64,000 nucleotides of DNA from Aphrocallistes beatrix (lineage: Eukaryota; Porifera; Hexactinellida; Sceptrulophora; Aphrocallistidae). Positions 1-11,475 of this stretch are shown here, one piece after another (positions within the stretch are counted from its first letter, which is position 1; every line of letters begins with the position of its first letter). Position numbers and translations under genes: made by a program. The notes under the pieces were generated by a model. It did no database searches. It was not told where the DNA came from and saw only the letters and a list, made by a program, of their open reading frames with translations. Location: contig OY725492.1 of the NCBI GenBank assembly GCA_963281255.1, forward strand, positions 2,527,696 to 2,591,695, read 5' to 3'.

Positions 1-359
1 TTCTATCCACCTGCTTATTGTCATTTTCGAAGGTACTTTGTCACAATTTACAGTAGCCATTTATTGTAGATTTGAGTGTATTTTTCCCAGTGAAACCAAA
101 TAAAAGACGATTCCCGATATCGAAAATTTCCATGTTATTTACTATAATGAATTTCTTATAGTGGAGCATGAAAAGTGTGCAGACATATATCTAGCTATAA
201 AACAATACTAAAACTTCTTGTACTAAAATTATTCAATAATACATTTTGTAACTTAACTTTTGAGATAACCAAAAGGAATGTACAATCATTGAATTTGAGT
301 CATTTTATACATAATCTATTGGTTCTGAATATTTTATTATGAATATTATATTTATTTAG

Positions 360-611
360 GTAGAAATCTTAGAAAATAAAATTCCAGATTGGAACCCTGA
401 CTCTCAAACATATATGCTAAATTTTAATGGTCGAGTGACTCAAGCCTCGGTGAAAAATTTTCAGCTTATAGCTAAAGATGGTAATACTGTGATGCAATTC
501 GGAAAAATTGATCAAAATATTTTTAATTTAGATTTTTCTTTTCCACTTTCGCCACTACAAGCCTTTGGAATTGCTCTCAGCTCTTTTGAACGGAAATTTG
601 CTTGTGAATGA
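360..611 (+). CDS. TULP: Tubby/TULP protein, last coding exon
   Basis: The C-terminal 83 residues of the Tubby domain, read in phase 0 directly after a splice acceptor (pyrimidine-poor tract ending TTTAG at 355-359). The signature blocks [21 protein letters not shown] and [18 protein letters not shown] match the end of vertebrate TUB/TULP proteins almost residue for residue, and the terminal ACE is followed at once by TGA. Known role: the Tubby domain binds PI(4,5)P2, and TULP proteins carry cargo to cilia and the plasma membrane. The beta-barrel's last strands and the buried C-terminal helix lie in this exon. The earlier exons are outside the window. Which paralogue (TUB or TULP1/2/3) cannot be told from this exon. 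Confidence 0.95.
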   Translation, partial: VEILENKIPDWNPDSQTYMLNFNGRVTQASVKNFQLIAKDGNTVMQFGKIDQNIFNLDFSFPLSPLQAFGIALSSFERKFACE

Positions 612-907
612 TTTTATACCTTATATTTATTGACTTGCGATTTAATTCCACTGTTCAATTACTACATACACTTATTTCTATAATATTGTGAAATCACTTA
701 TTACAATATCTGAATTTCAGTAATACGTAATTAAATGCATTTAGTAATGATAACTGGAACTGACTTGTTTCTTCTATTCTTTTCATTTTATTTATATTCA
801 CACATGTAGTAGAAACATTTGGAAATCACTAGGCATAACCAACGTTTTATATACCTATTCATCTTTATTCTCTAAAAATGAATGCTAGTAGTGTATATCT
901 TTTGTGA

Positions 908-913
908 AATAAA
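908..913 (+). terminator. Possible polyadenylation signal of the Tubby gene
   Basis: AATAAA about 300 bases after the Tubby stop codon, in AT-rich sequence. It is the first canonical hexamer I see downstream. Such hexamers occur by chance in AT-rich DNA. Confidence 0.45.
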
Positions 914-1785
914 CCCAATTAAGCAATATTCGAATAAAATCTAATTAAGCATTACTGTTTATCAATATTTGTATTCGATTAGAGAACTATTCATGAATAC
1001 TGATATTCGATCCAATCGGTTCCGACATTTCGCACTAATATGATTGGATGTAATGTTATTGGAATTTTACTGGAAATTTTTATTTTATTTTATTAACGCA
1101 TAAACTGAGTTCATCTTAAATCTGATTCTGAAAAAGGTACTATTTTCAGATTGAAATAAACAGATTTTGCAAATCTTGATTTACTTCTACTTATTTGAAT
1201 ATGAAATTCATTATTTTTCACAAAGTGCTGGTAAAATTTCAGAGCAAAATATCGGAAATTTTTAGTCGACCAAGCCTTTTACTAAGAAAATGGGAAAAGC
1301 GTCTGAATGGAATGGACAGCCACTTTGTTTCTAACCAGTCACTTTGAAATTTATTACTGAGCCCTTCTAATAACTTAATCCTAGATTATCGAAAACTCGC
1401 GATATCGCAGATGTCTCCAGCCATTTTCAATGGGAAAGAAGCCATAAAGTTGTACCACTGGTACATTTCGGTAGTCTTAGGTTAAAACCTTCCATAACTT
1501 GTGTTTCTTGATTCTAATCAAGAATTGAAATAAATATGGTCATTTTTGAAAATTTATTTATCAATATCTACTGCAGACCTACGAAAGATGCAATTCCCAG
1601 GCCATTTTAGACAGATTCACTTAAAACTGTGTAATCGTTCATCCAATCTAGATAAAATGTATTATTGTCGAATAGGGAGTCATGTTGGGAAATTCCATTT
1701 GGTCACATTGACGTGTCTGAAATATTTGTAGTTTGGGAGTATTCGCGGTTTTCACACCTTTCTATTTATGGTTAAATGGTGAATA
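914..1785. other. AT-rich intergenic DNA, no feature recognised
   Basis: No reading frame resembling a known protein, no inverted termini and no tandem array. One 61-codon open frame at 1546-1731 has no recognisable similarity and ordinary intergenic composition. Confidence 0.5.
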
Positions 1786-1789
1786 ACTT

Positions 1790-1955
1790 TCAATTGGGGA
1801 ATTCCATGTCAATTCATCCAGTCATTTCACCAACATCAACCAATTTGCCTGAAGGTTGGTGAAACACAAGCTCCTAACTAGTCATTGAATATGTGAAAGT
1901 TTCAAATCGTTTAGTCCAGCCGTTTAGAAATTTTGACGTCACCAAAATTGAATTT
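1790..1955 (+). repeat. Dispersed repeat (GGTTGGTGAAACACAAG family)
   Basis: The stretch from GGTTGGTGAAACACAAG through GTCATTGAATATGTGAAAG to TTTTGACGTCACCAAAAT recurs in inverse orientation at about 22305-22412. A diverged relative with the same order of words (GAATTCC, SATGACA, GTGAAA) lies near 54000-54130. No coding capacity or clean ends seen. Confidence 0.6.
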
Positions 1956-2428
1956 TGGACTCGCATTCAGTGTTTCTGTAAAATTCTAAACTCACCAAAC
2001 ACCCAGCCTATATATATTTGTCATTTTATGCACGATTGATGCAAAAATTACCAAGTCGGTATTTTAAAATGTGCAGAGCTCAAAATACGTGGTCCCAAAT
2101 TTGATTTAAATGCATTTTCGGTCTCAAAATTGGAACTGAAACTAACACCTGGAGTCAAACCGGAACAATGAGATAGCATTCGGGGATATTTTGGGAACCT
2201 AAATTTTAGTGATTAATAATTATCCCTAATTTGACGTGGGGTCAAAGGTATAAATAGAAATGACCCCACTTTCATTTTCAATTTCAATTGAAAATGAATT
2301 AACTTTCAATTTCAATTCAACATCCCTCGGCAAAGTAGGGTTAAAAATGTTTTTTGAAGCATATCTCAAAATGTTGAAAATTTCAGTACCCCCATGAGTT
2401 ATGCAAAAATTCATTACATACCCTGATT

Positions 2429-3280
2429 TTAGGCATGTGGGAGTCTTTTGGCTATGGCTCCACTAAGTTCTGAGCTCAGACGAAAATGTCGACTCATCAC
2501 GGAATTATGACGTCATTGTCACCTTTTTTATATTTTGAAATTTCAGTTTTTTTCTATAACTCAGCCATTTCGGGTGATAGTAGGCTGAAATTTTAATAGA
2601 ATGTACAAGGCTGGATTCGGTTAACCGGTTAACCGGCTAACCGCCGTCAATCACGGTTAACGGTTAAGAAAATCTTGAATCGGTTAGCCGTCTGCTTTAT
2701 TTTCTAAATACTAAGACTAATTTCATTGCTTTTCGATGGAGATTCATGAATATTACTTCTAAAATTTTGATATTACAATATTATTTCTATTTTTCTAACC
2801 AAATATTATATTTCGAGACCAATGAAAATTGTAAATTTTTCAATATCAGGTTAAATATTAGTCGACAAATCCATATTTATACTAATTAATATTGACATCG
2901 GTTAACCGGTTTTCCGTCCTGGAGGAAACCAAAATAACCGACCCCGAATATCGGTTAACCAACCCCAGCCCTGTTCAATGTGTTAATTAATATATCTCAC
3001 ATATGATGCAACTATTGTCAAAAAAATAATGACTCATCAATCCGTTGTGACGCCATCATTACGCATCAAAAATTAAAAATGAACAAATTTGGTGATTTTT
3101 CGTGCGATATCGATTATAGCAGTAGGATAGACGTATTTTGAGATGTTATCTCCCTTATAATTAATCAATGTGACCTCAGGCACCCAAAGGGCGCCTCTCG
3201 CGCGGACAAAGCGCAGCGCAAACAAGCGAATCGCGCTTGTATATATATAAATACACATTAATCGAGTTTTAATAGTAAGG
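2429..3280 (+). repeat. GC-hairpin repeat family, copy A, split by another MITE
   Basis: A family of about 0.55 kb found throughout the window. The order of landmarks is: TCTGTAACGAATTGATTGAA (missing here), GGCATGTGGGAGTCTTTTGG, GAGCTCAGACGAAAATGTCG, a TGACGTCA palindrome, AACTCAGCCAT, a second TGACG(T)CA block, GTGCGATATCGATTATA, then GC-rich hairpins (GGCGCC...GGCGCC, GCGGACA...TGTCCGC) and AAGCG...GCGCTTG. A far terminal word AATCGAGTTTTAATAGTAAGG ends this copy and is found inverted at the head of copies near 61.7 kb, so the family probably has terminal inverted repeats. Copy A is interrupted at 2608-2985 by a hAT-like MITE. Confidence 0.8.
2608..2985. mobile_element. hAT-like MITE with GGTTAACC-rich ends
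   Basis: Starts CAAGGCTGGATTCGGTTAACC and ends CGGTTAACCAACCCCAGCCCTG, which pair as imperfect inverted termini with the CAGGG-type tips typical of hAT MITEs. The ends are repeats of GGTTAACC and the middle is AT-rich and non-coding. It splits GC-hairpin copy A. I could not settle an 8-bp target duplication. Confidence 0.65.
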
Positions 3281-3850
3281 TTATAGACAAAAAATATATT
3301 ATCAATATATAGTCCACCCTAAAAAATCGTTTTATCAGGTCAGATCACATCTATCTCTTTTTATTTATTCATTATGACATAATCACATTCGATTTATAAT
3401 ATGAAAATAAGTGAAATAGTAATTTAAGTTTGAGATAGACACATCAATTATGGCTTATATTTTCACATGTATCAGGTCGCTTGGCCATAGCAATATCAAT
3501 ACTGATAATTATATATGAATTTCAATAAAGCAATTGTTTCAGTAAACACAGGGCGGGAGCTCCCCGACCTTCGGCGTCTATGATGTTTTCTCGTTTATCC
3601 TGAAATAGTCATTTTTAATTGCATATGTAAAGGGTGCGTCAAAAATCAACAAGGAATAATTTTTAATATTGAAAATTGTTCTACGAGAGATCTAATCTGC
3701 AAAGTAAAAGTTAATTGTATCTCTCAGATTTTCAGTTTAAATTCAAGATTATCTAGTAATAGTTTACTATGATCATGGCCGGCGTTAAGTTGTATGGACA
3801 GTGGGTGTCCTAAGAGGGATTTGTCTGAAACCGTGCTCATGTAGGGATGG
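3281..3850. other. Intergenic DNA, no feature recognised
   Basis: AT-rich, non-coding by eye. A short GC-richer word near 3548-3590 (GGGCGGGAGCTCCCCGACC) looks like the worn end of a MITE but has no partner that I could find nearby. Confidence 0.4.
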
Positions 3851-3857
3851 ATATACA

Positions 3858-3943
3858 GTTGACTCCGCTTAATTGGGAACTCAGATTAATCGGGACAAAA
3901 TTCGCTGCCCGATGTGTCCCAATTATGCGGAGTCGACTATATG
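3858..3943. mobile_element. Short pogo-type MITE relic
   Basis: Runs from CAGTTGACTCCGCTTAATTG to CAATTATGCGGAGTCGACTAT. The termini are inverted copies of each other and match the better preserved MITE at 45239-45426 (CAGTCGACTCCGCTTAATAG). Only about 86 bp remain, so this is an internally deleted copy. Confidence 0.65.
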
Positions 3944-4156
3944 CAGTACAATTAGATAAATGGCCAGGCAGTGGGTGTCCAGACACCCAGAACACCTCAA
4001 TGGCGCCGGCTCTGCTATTATTTGTAACCTAATGGAATTTAAAATATCCAAACAATATTATTCATGAGTCATGAAAAATATATCTAAGGAATTTCTTCGG
4101 TATAAATGCATTTGTATCAATACAGCAAAGACGCAGCCGCAAAAATAGTTGCACCA

Positions 4157-4312
4157 CTCAGGGTTGGGGTCAATAACAATTATAATTGTGTAATTGGTAA
4201 TTAATTACAATTATACTGTAATTGAAATGTAATTGTAATTGAAAATTTTACTAGTCTTGGAATTGATTCGTAATTGTAATTGAACAAATGTAATTGACCC
4301 CAAACGACGCAC
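4157..4312. mobile_element. AT-rich MITE, hAT-like ends
   Basis: CAGGGTTGGGGTCAATAACAA at one end and TGTAATTGACCCCAAACG at the other pair as inverted termini. The interior is a run of TAATTGTAATTG-like words. Ends CAGGGT...ACCCT are of the hAT type. No coding sequence. Confidence 0.55.
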
Positions 4313-4534
4313 CCTATTGTTATCCGACTTTTGAAATTATTAACCATTTAATTCAATCTTGTAGATATTATTACTTGTTGACCTCCTTTCTAGAAACAGA
4401 TCCTTGGGACATCATTTTGGACTTATCCTGTGATGTCTGTTTCGAGCTATCAAATCTCATATTTTGAAATATTGATACGGGCATCTTCTCAGGCTTCGAA
4501 AATGTTTGCTGATCATCTCGGAAAATTTAGGTAC

Positions 4535-4985
4535 CTAATTTCCTGGACGGGACGAGTCAAGATGCCTAATCTCCGGGACGGGACGAATAAGATACCTAAT
4601 TCCTGGGACGGGACGAATAAGATACCTAATTTCCGGGACGGGACGAGTTTAGATACCTAATTTCCGGGACGGGACGGGTTGAGAAGCCTAATTTCATTCC
4701 ACCATCTAAGCAAAAAATCATAGTAAGATCCCCGGATTTGATTCCCTTGGCCCCGCCTCGCCCCGATTTGGAAAATCCTGTGACCGCCCCTGATTCTATT
4801 CCTTGAGATTTAAGCAGTTCGCGATTACCGATGTCACAATACACTGAATCGACTCGACTGTATAATTACGTATTTTTGTCTCGTCCCGCAAATTAAGTAC
4901 TGACAAAGTTTTCCGGGATGATCCCGCCCCGTCCCGGAAAATAGGTATCTTGATCCGTCCCGTCCCGGAAATTAGGCATGCCGAG
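4535..4985. repeat. Inverted minisatellite (GGGACGGGACGA unit)
   Basis: About four to five tandem copies of a roughly 30-bp unit (CCTAATTTCCGGGACGGGAC plus a variable tail) at 4535-4690, then the same unit inverted (GTCCCGTCCCGGAAATTAGG) at 4900-4985, around a 200-bp spacer. A shorter element of the same kind, bounded by GGGCATGCC and GGCATGCCC, lies at 11224-11341. The arrangement suggests a MITE whose termini grew by tandem amplification. Confidence 0.75.
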
Positions 4986-4989
4986 TTTC

Positions 4990-5495
4990 AGTTCCAAGAA
5001 GCTCAGTTCAATACAACTTATATTTTGATTAATTTGTGAGATAATTATTATCACCATATATCCTCGATTAACTTAGTGGAAAACCCCTCAGTTAGAAGCC
5101 AATAAGATTGAATTTGGGGAGGCTGAGCCTCACCAAGCCTCCATTTAGCACCGCTCATGCATATGTATATGATGAATTGTCAAAAGTTAACTCAAAAATA
5201 GCAACTAGTCAAAGTATCTGTTTTGTCAGTTCATGTGAAGACATGCAAGATCAATTATGCATAACGTAATGTATTGTACAGTACGTTTTACTATGAGTGT
5301 AGATGGCTTCTATTGTATAACATCATTTCTCCATAGAGTTTGGCTTATGAGTGAAATTAGGCTATAACTTGGTCAAATTTGGTCCGATTTTGATTATTAT
5401 AGAAAAGGCTCATTTTGCTTCTTTCATCGAGTTCTATTAACGCACAAATGGATAATATGGTAGCTTGAAATAAGGTTGGGAGGGGGGGCGGGGTG
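4990..5495. other. Intergenic DNA, no feature recognised
   Basis: No coding similarity. Plain AT-rich sequence between two MITEs, ending in a G-run. Confidence 0.4.
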
Positions 5496-5498
5496 AAG

Positions 5499-6340
5499 CA
5501 GGGGCGTCGGAAGCAAATTTAAAGTGGGGGGGGGGGGGGGCAATTCCTAAATTCAAACAAGTTTTAATAAATAGTGTTATGATCTTAGGAAAATAAATAA
5601 TTGAATAAATCGTTTAATTAAGATCATTCATTACAAATTTTCCAAATATGGACAAACTAACCAATTGGGAAGTTATGAGGATTGAAATTACAAATATACG
5701 GATTCTGAATCCTCAGTTGAATGTTGAGACTAAATTATACAGAAAAGTGTGAATCCAAACACACTGTTCAAAACAAATTGGAAACTAATTAATTGAACGC
5801 GGAGTGGTTCTGTTTTGACAGAAATGGTCCGGGGAGACCATTTCTGACAAATATCCATGGTTCATGACAGAAATTGACCCATCTGCAGATTTGGTCCCCC
5901 CTCTTTTGCTATATTGTTGAGTCATCCGTGCTAGCATGATGCTCTTTACTTGGCTATTACGCAATTACTCTATCGTTTTAACTTGCTATTAATTAAGTGA
6001 ATTTTGGGAAAATGAGAAGATAATAGCGTAATAGTCAAATAAAGACTATCATGCTAGCAGGGATGACTCGACAATATAGCAAAAGAGGGAGGACCTAATG
6101 TGCAGAGGGGACAATTTCTGTCATGAACCATGAATATTTGTCAGAAATGGTCCCCCCGGATCATTTCTGAAAGGGGACCATTTCTGTCAAAACAGTTCTA
6201 CAACAGTTTCAGTCTGAAAATGTTTTCGACATAGCTGTAATTTATTACACTATTTTGATAGTCCCAAATAAATGAACAAATAAAAACCAAAAAAAGTGGG
6301 GGCCAGAGCCCCCCCAGACCCCCCTGTTCCGACGCCCCTG
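5499..6340. mobile_element. hAT-like MITE (CAGGGGCGTCGGAA ends) with nested foldback
   Basis: Ends CAGGGGCGTCGGAA and TTCCGACGCCCCTG are inverted repeats, and G/C homopolymer runs lie just inside each end (5527-5540 and 6310-6325). The flanking 8-mers GGGTGAAG and GGTGTAAG are similar but not identical. A second palindromic element occupies 5806-6199. Confidence 0.7.
5806..6199. mobile_element. Nested foldback element, about 390 bp
   Basis: Two arms read CTGTTTTGACAGAAATGGTCC inward from each side. They continue through matching words (CATGACAGAAATT, CTATATTGTTGAGTCATCC, GCTAGCATGATG, CTATTACGC) in inverse order, so nearly the whole element is an imperfect hairpin centred near 6000. Non-coding. 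Confidence 0.8.
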
Positions 6341-6344
6341 GGTG

Positions 6345-6625
6345 TAAGATTCTATAATTGTACCGAAGCGATAGCGGTTAATGAAGTGCTGCCCGCTTTA
6401 TTGTTTTAGCACAAAATTCTATTACTCAGCATTCTATTCTCTTATCCAAAATCTAAATTTCAAGTTTCTTGACTGTGGTAAGTCAGTTACTCAGAGCTAA
6501 GTTGTTTAATACGTCTGTGTAAATACGTATCTATTAGGCTGATTATTGCAATTGAAATTTGCATGAAAACAGTACATCTCGAATTGTTATTGAGAAATCT
6601 CAATATAGTTGACCCATTTTTATAA
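6345..6625. other. Intergenic DNA, no feature recognised
   Basis: Non-coding AT-rich sequence with no partner seen elsewhere in the window. Confidence 0.35.
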
Positions 6626-6628
6626 TCT

Positions 6629-6742
6629 CGTCTAAGCGCACTTGAACTAGTCTAAGTACACTTAGACTAGAGTAGTTAGTTCTAGTTCACTTAGACTAGT
6701 CCAAGTGCGAATGGTATTAAACTCGACGCAATTGGGTGACTA
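6629..6742 (+). repeat. Dispersed repeat, partner of 17328-17437
   Basis: CTAAGCGCACTTGAACTAGTC through CTAGAGTAGTTAGTT to AAACTCGACGCAATTGGGTG is present as its reverse complement at 17328-17437. Internally it is built from repeats of CACTTAGACTAGT, itself partly palindromic. Confidence 0.75.
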
Positions 6743-6979
6743 TTTTATTTATTGAAGTGCTATGCTGATTTTAATGACAAGTCATGGTAATCTGTTTAAA
6801 TTCAGCTGCTTGTTAGTATCAGTCAGGGGCAGCGCCAGTTGTTTACATCAGGGGTTGCATAGGGGTGGCAGATCATCTGGCAGGGGTCGCAGAATAAAGG
6901 AAGGAAACTCAAAAATTTCTCATTTTTAGTGCAGCTCCTATAGGAAGATGCCCTTATGGCATGGATGGAGTATCTCGTC

Positions 6980-7282
6980 CGTCCGTATGTATGTATGTAT
7001 GTATGTATGTATGTATGTATGTATGTATGTATGTATGTATGTATGTATGTATGTATGTATGTATATATGTATGCAGGGGCGCCGAACTTTTCGAAATCTA
7101 AGGACAAATTCGGGGTTCCAGGGGGGGCTCAGCCCTAAATTTTGTATTGCGTCTATGGGCCATCTTCGAATCCAGGGGGGGCTCGAGCCTCCCCCCCAGC
7201 CCCCCCGGGTTCGGCGCCTATGTATGTATGTATGTATGTATGTATGTATGTATGTATGTATGTATGTATGTATGTATGTATG
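6980..7282. repeat. (GTAT)n microsatellites around a GGCGCCGAAC MITE
   Basis: Two GTAT runs (about 6985-7066 and 7218-7282) flank a 150-bp MITE, 7076-7222, whose ends GGCGCCGAACTTTTCG and GGGTTCGGCGCC are inverted. A relative in the opposite orientation lies at 49051-49198 (TAGGCGCCAAAC...GTTCGGCGCTCC). The MITE most likely inserted into one GTAT array. Long open frames here in several phases are by-products of the tetranucleotide repeat. Confidence 0.8.
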
Positions 7283-7885
7283 TCCGTACGCGCGCTACTG
7301 CGAAATCTAAAAGTCCGAATTTTACCAAATTTCGAACGTATGATCTCTTTATGGTGTAGATGTGCACCGTCATCATTTTTTCGCAAAATCTCATCACTTC
7401 CGGTTTTTATGAGTATATATTCATATTTTAACACCTCCACTGCAATGCTTTGTTTAAAGATATAAGTAAGATCTCAACGACTAATGTAGGGTATTTCACC
7501 ACGTAGGATCCGATTTTCGCACTTTGAAAGTAATAATATGAATATTTTATGATTTCCTAACATATGTACTACTATACTATATACATATTTTCACACCTTT
7601 TAAAAAAAACAAAAGCTAGCTCTCAATGGCAAATATAGGATATTTTAATATGTAGATTCCAAATTTCACACTTAGAATTCCGTAAGATTAGTAATTCACG
7701 ATGTAATCCGACATTTATATTACATGTTCCTTCGAGTCACTTCCTGGAGCTGCACTATCGGTCTGTCGACCGACATTTTTTAGATTGTATCCATAACCTT
7801 TTTTTATTTATTTTAGTTATGTGACTTTAGTAATATATTTTCCTGTTTCTTTCACAAAATTTCACTTAATCTCATATACTTAAGG

Positions 7886-8098
7886 CATTCAATTAGTTCG
7901 TAACCCTGCAATTATTTTTATTATTTGGAAACCTAAACATCAAAAACTACACTAAATGTTCAAAGTAGTCTCCCTTCTGCTCAATTACTAGCTTTAAACG
8001 TCCAATCCACTTAAAAAAAGTCTTCTTATACTCCTCTTGGGGGATGTCTCTGAGATACAGACGAATTGCCCTTTCAATTTGTACATCTTCCTCAACTT
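7886..8098 (-). pseudogene. Mariner transposase C-terminal fragment
   Basis: On the minus strand the frame reads like the end of mariner transposases (a DIPQEEYKKTFFKWI-type stretch, then GDYFEHL-type residues close to the C terminus). The DNA is nearly the same as 41498-41705, so both are copies of one family. Only the last 60 or so codons are present and no terminal repeat remains. Confidence 0.7.
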
Positions 8099-8667
8099 TT
8101 CAAATTCATTCATCAATCGATGATCTAACTAATGAACAGACAGATTTTTGAAATTTTGAAAATTATTAAAAATTCACAAAAAACACCCGAGGAATTATAT
8201 TTTTAGTAATTTTGATACTATTTTTTCATAATTCTCTTTTATTCCTAATATCAATCTGTTCATTATGTTCTCCTCTTCGAGATCTATCAAAAACCGTTGA
8301 GTTTTCGCCCCTATGATGAATTTACAAAAAGTTATCACCTTTATAATTACTGAAAAAAAGGTCTCAGAAAATAGGATTTAAAAAATATTCATATAGTAAG
8401 TCCCTCAATTTCCATTAGTTTTAACTGCTTTGGAATATTAAATAACATGCAAATATCCTTATTCGACAACTTATAGCAGTGCTTAACTTCAAAATATGGT
8501 ACATCAAAATTTTTCACAATCAAAAGTGTGAAAAACTGGTTATTGATGACTGGCCACCCAAAAATAACCACTTTCGATAGTATCCGCCGGAATCCCAGAT
8601 CAATAACTTCTTTAAACCATGCCAGATCATCATTTGAATGCTGAAATCGTGTCCAGCATTGAATTTC

Positions 8668-8823
8668 CAGCAATTTGATATATATATTGACCATATTTGG
8701 AGAATTTTTTGGATGTCCGTGCATAGCAACGGCCAGGAATTTTTCACATTCCTGGCCGTTGCTAGGAACCCGCAGCCAAAGAATTTCTCCAAATGTGTCC
8801 AATATATATATCAAATTGCTGGA
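8668..8823. repeat. Small palindrome, 156 bp
   Basis: TTCCAGCAATTTGATATATA and its reverse complement bound the hairpin, and AGCAACGGCCAGGAAT meets ATTCCTGGCCGTTGCT near the centre (about 8745). It is a short foldback MITE, or the tip of one, inside the larger inverted structure. Open frames across it on both strands are a symmetry effect. Confidence 0.75.
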
Positions 8824-8869
8824 AATTTAGTGCTGAAGATGAATTTGGCATTAAAATGATGACCTGACA

Positions 8870-9090
8870 TGGTTCAAAGAAGTTATGGATATGAGACATT
8901 TCGCTTAAAAATGTGTCCTTTTTTGGGCGACACCAGGTGGTACAAGTGGCTCTAAGTGGCGAAATAATAGCATTGAAATTCTAAAAATCGAAATTAATGT
9001 TTAGAACCCCTTTAGGGATCTAAAAATAATTGAAAAGGTCTTTTGGAAATTTTTTGATAAAAAACAAAATGCCCATAGGAAAGGCCAACC
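8870..9090. other. Spacer inside the foldback, no feature recognised
   Basis: Non-coding AT-rich sequence between two palindromes. Confidence 0.35.
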
Positions 9091-10172
9091 TTGAATCATA
9101 GCCTACTCTAATAATGCCTCACAGTAGACTGAAAATCATGGACTAGGGATGAAGTAATAGCCGAATGGGTTAATACACGATTAGCTTACAATCGTTAACC
9201 ATGCAGAATAGGCATTAAGAATGTATTACCAGCATATATAAACATGGTATCAAAGTACATATATCCGTTGGAAAAATTTCGATTAATCATCATATCATTG
9301 CGCAACAGGTCATTCTAAGGACAATTTTAGCGATTTTCTAAGCTGCTTTAACCCTATTTCTAAATGGTATTAAGGTGTGATTTTTGTGTAGAACCAAGAT
9401 TAGTACAAGGTGATTTGAATAATTTAGAAATTTTCAATGGAATGTTGTTACATTCCTACGTTGCTATGGTGAAGCATTTTGATCAGTTTGGGCCATTTCA
9501 TGCAAACTGCAATGATTAGAGCTCCACATTTGGTTGTATCTGATAGGCAATAGACTATTTCCTATTAGGTGATAATACAACTTGAACTTCTAAATTCAAC
9601 GTGTTTTGAGTTATGGGTTGATTTTAAGAATGTGACCAAAACACTAAATTGTCGCATAACTCTGTAGTCTGTGAATTTAGAAGTAAATTTGTATTATTAC
9701 CTAATAGGAAGTAGCCAATTGTCTATCAAATACGATCAGATTTGAAGACCTAGTTCTTACAGTTTGCAGGATATGGCTCAAACTGATCAAAATGCTTTAC
9801 CATAGCAACGCAGGAATGTAACAACATTCCATTGAAAAATTCTAAATTTTTCAAATCAACTCGTACTAATGCTATTTCTACACAAAAACTCTACCTTAAT
9901 AACATTTAGAAGTAGGCTTAAAACAGCTTAGAAAATTGCCAAAATCCTCCATAAAATGACCTGTTGCGCAATGATATGATGACTAATCGAAATTTTGACA
10001 ACGGATAGTATATGTACTTTGATGTCATGTTTATATACGCTGGTAATACATTCTTAATGCCTATCCTACATGATTAACGATTTTAGGCTAATCGTGTATT
10101 AATCCATTCGGCTATTACCGCATCCTTGGTTATTTTACTGTGAGGCATTATTAGAGTAGGCTATGCTTGAAT
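9091..10172. mobile_element. Foldback element, 1.08-kb near-perfect palindrome
   Basis: The two halves are inverted copies over almost their whole length, with little spacer and a centre near 9635. Outer words TCATAGCCTACTCTAATAATG/CATTATTAGAGTAGGCTATG, then TGCGCAACAGGTCATT/AATGACCTGTTGCGCA, then CTTCTAAATTCA/TGAATTTAGAAG close to the centre. It carries no gene. A diverged relative with the same inner words (AATAGACTACTTCCTATTA, CATAGCAACG, AATGTAGCAACA) lies at 55930-57040. Confidence 0.85.
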
Positions 10173-11026
10173 CTATTTTTATTTTTACAAGATTTTCTAA
10201 ATGATGACGTCATAATTATTACGTAAATCCTTTTCATCTTAGAATATTTGATATTTAACATTAGATGGATCAAATTTATGTGGGTATGAGCGTATGACTA
10301 AAATTTATATAAAAAATGTTGAATAATTACGGGAATTTCAAGTGTCTCAGCGATTTTGATAAACAAAGAGAAATTGATTCGCCCCATCGGAAATCGGCCC
10401 GCCCACGCTTCGCCCCACCAGGGTTTTGAGGCTGGCGCCGCCCCTGGTTATATGAGATTAAGTGAAATTTTGTGAAAGAAACAGGAAAAATATATTACTA
10501 AAGTCACATAACTAAAATAAATAAAAAAAGGTTATGGATACAATCTAAAAAATGTCGGTCGACAGACCGATAGTGCAGCTCCAGGAAGTGACTCGAAGTA
10601 ACATGTAATATAAATATCGGATTACATCGTGAATTACTAATCTTACGGAATTCTAAGTGTGAAATTTGGAATCAACATATTAAAATATCCTATATTTGCC
10701 ATTGAGAGCTAGCTTTTGTTTTTTTTGAAAGCTGTAAAAATATGTATATACACATATGTTAGAAACTCATAAAATACTTAGATAACCACTTTCAATGTGT
10801 TAAAATCGGAATCTACACATTAAAATATCCTATATTAGTCGTTGAGAACTCGCTTTTAGCTCAAAATAAGATTTTTTCGAAAGGTGTGAAAATATGTATA
10901 TACGTATACTACATATGTTAAGAAATCATAAAATATTCATATTATTACTTTCAAAGTGCGAAAATCGGATCCTACGTGGTGAAATACCCTACATTAGTCG
11001 TTGAGATCTTACTTATATCTTTAAAC

Positions 11027-11475
11027 CAGTGGTTCTCAACCGGGGGTGCACGCATCCCCTAGGGGTGCGAGGGACGATTCTGGGGATGCGAGAAAGTATA
11101 GCCACTTGATTAAGATTTACTGAGTAATAACAAATTTGTTCCATTTTGCCTACTCAATGAAATGCATTGTTTAGCTTTAGCACATTTTATTGAATTCTTG
11201 GAAGTGCTTTTTCAAAATCATATGGGCATGCCTAATTTTTGGGACGGGACGGAATCCGTCCCGGGAATTAGGTGTCTTAACCCGTCCCGTCCCGGAAATT
11301 AGGCATCTTGACTCGTCCCGTCCCGGAAATTAGGCATGCCCAAATCATATAATGTGAAAATCAATGCATTTTATTGAATAGGCGTAATGACGCTACCTTT
11401 ATATTAAAAAGGGGTGCGAGATTTGATTTCGAAAGCTGAAGGGGTGCGGAAGTTTAAAAAGGTTAAGAAACACTG
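11027..11475. mobile_element. hAT MITE with 8-bp target duplication CTTTAAAC
   Basis: Starts CAGTGGTTCTCAACCGGGGG and ends GGTTAAGAAACACTG, the classical hAT (Charlie-like) tips, flanked on both sides by CTTTAAAC (11019-11026 and 11476-11483). It interrupts the right arm of the foldback structure and itself holds the GGGACGGGAC element at 11224-11341. Confidence 0.9.
11224..11341. mobile_element. Nested GGGCATGCC...GGCATGCCC minisatellite MITE
   Basis: Short copy of the GGGACGGGAC/GTCCCGTCCC family seen at 4535-4985, here with clean inverted tips GGGCATGCCTAATTT and AAATTAGGCATGCCC. It sits inside the hAT MITE at 11027-11475. Confidence 0.75.

Noticed and set aside
6948-7465. Several overlapping long open frames on both strands
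   Set aside because: They are translations of GTAT repeats (repeating VCMYVCMY or IHTYIHTY) and a GC-rich MITE, without protein similarity.
8389-8859. Open frames of 141, 90 and 73 codons around a palindrome
   Set aside because: Symmetric hairpin sequence, no recognisable domain and no suitable splice context.
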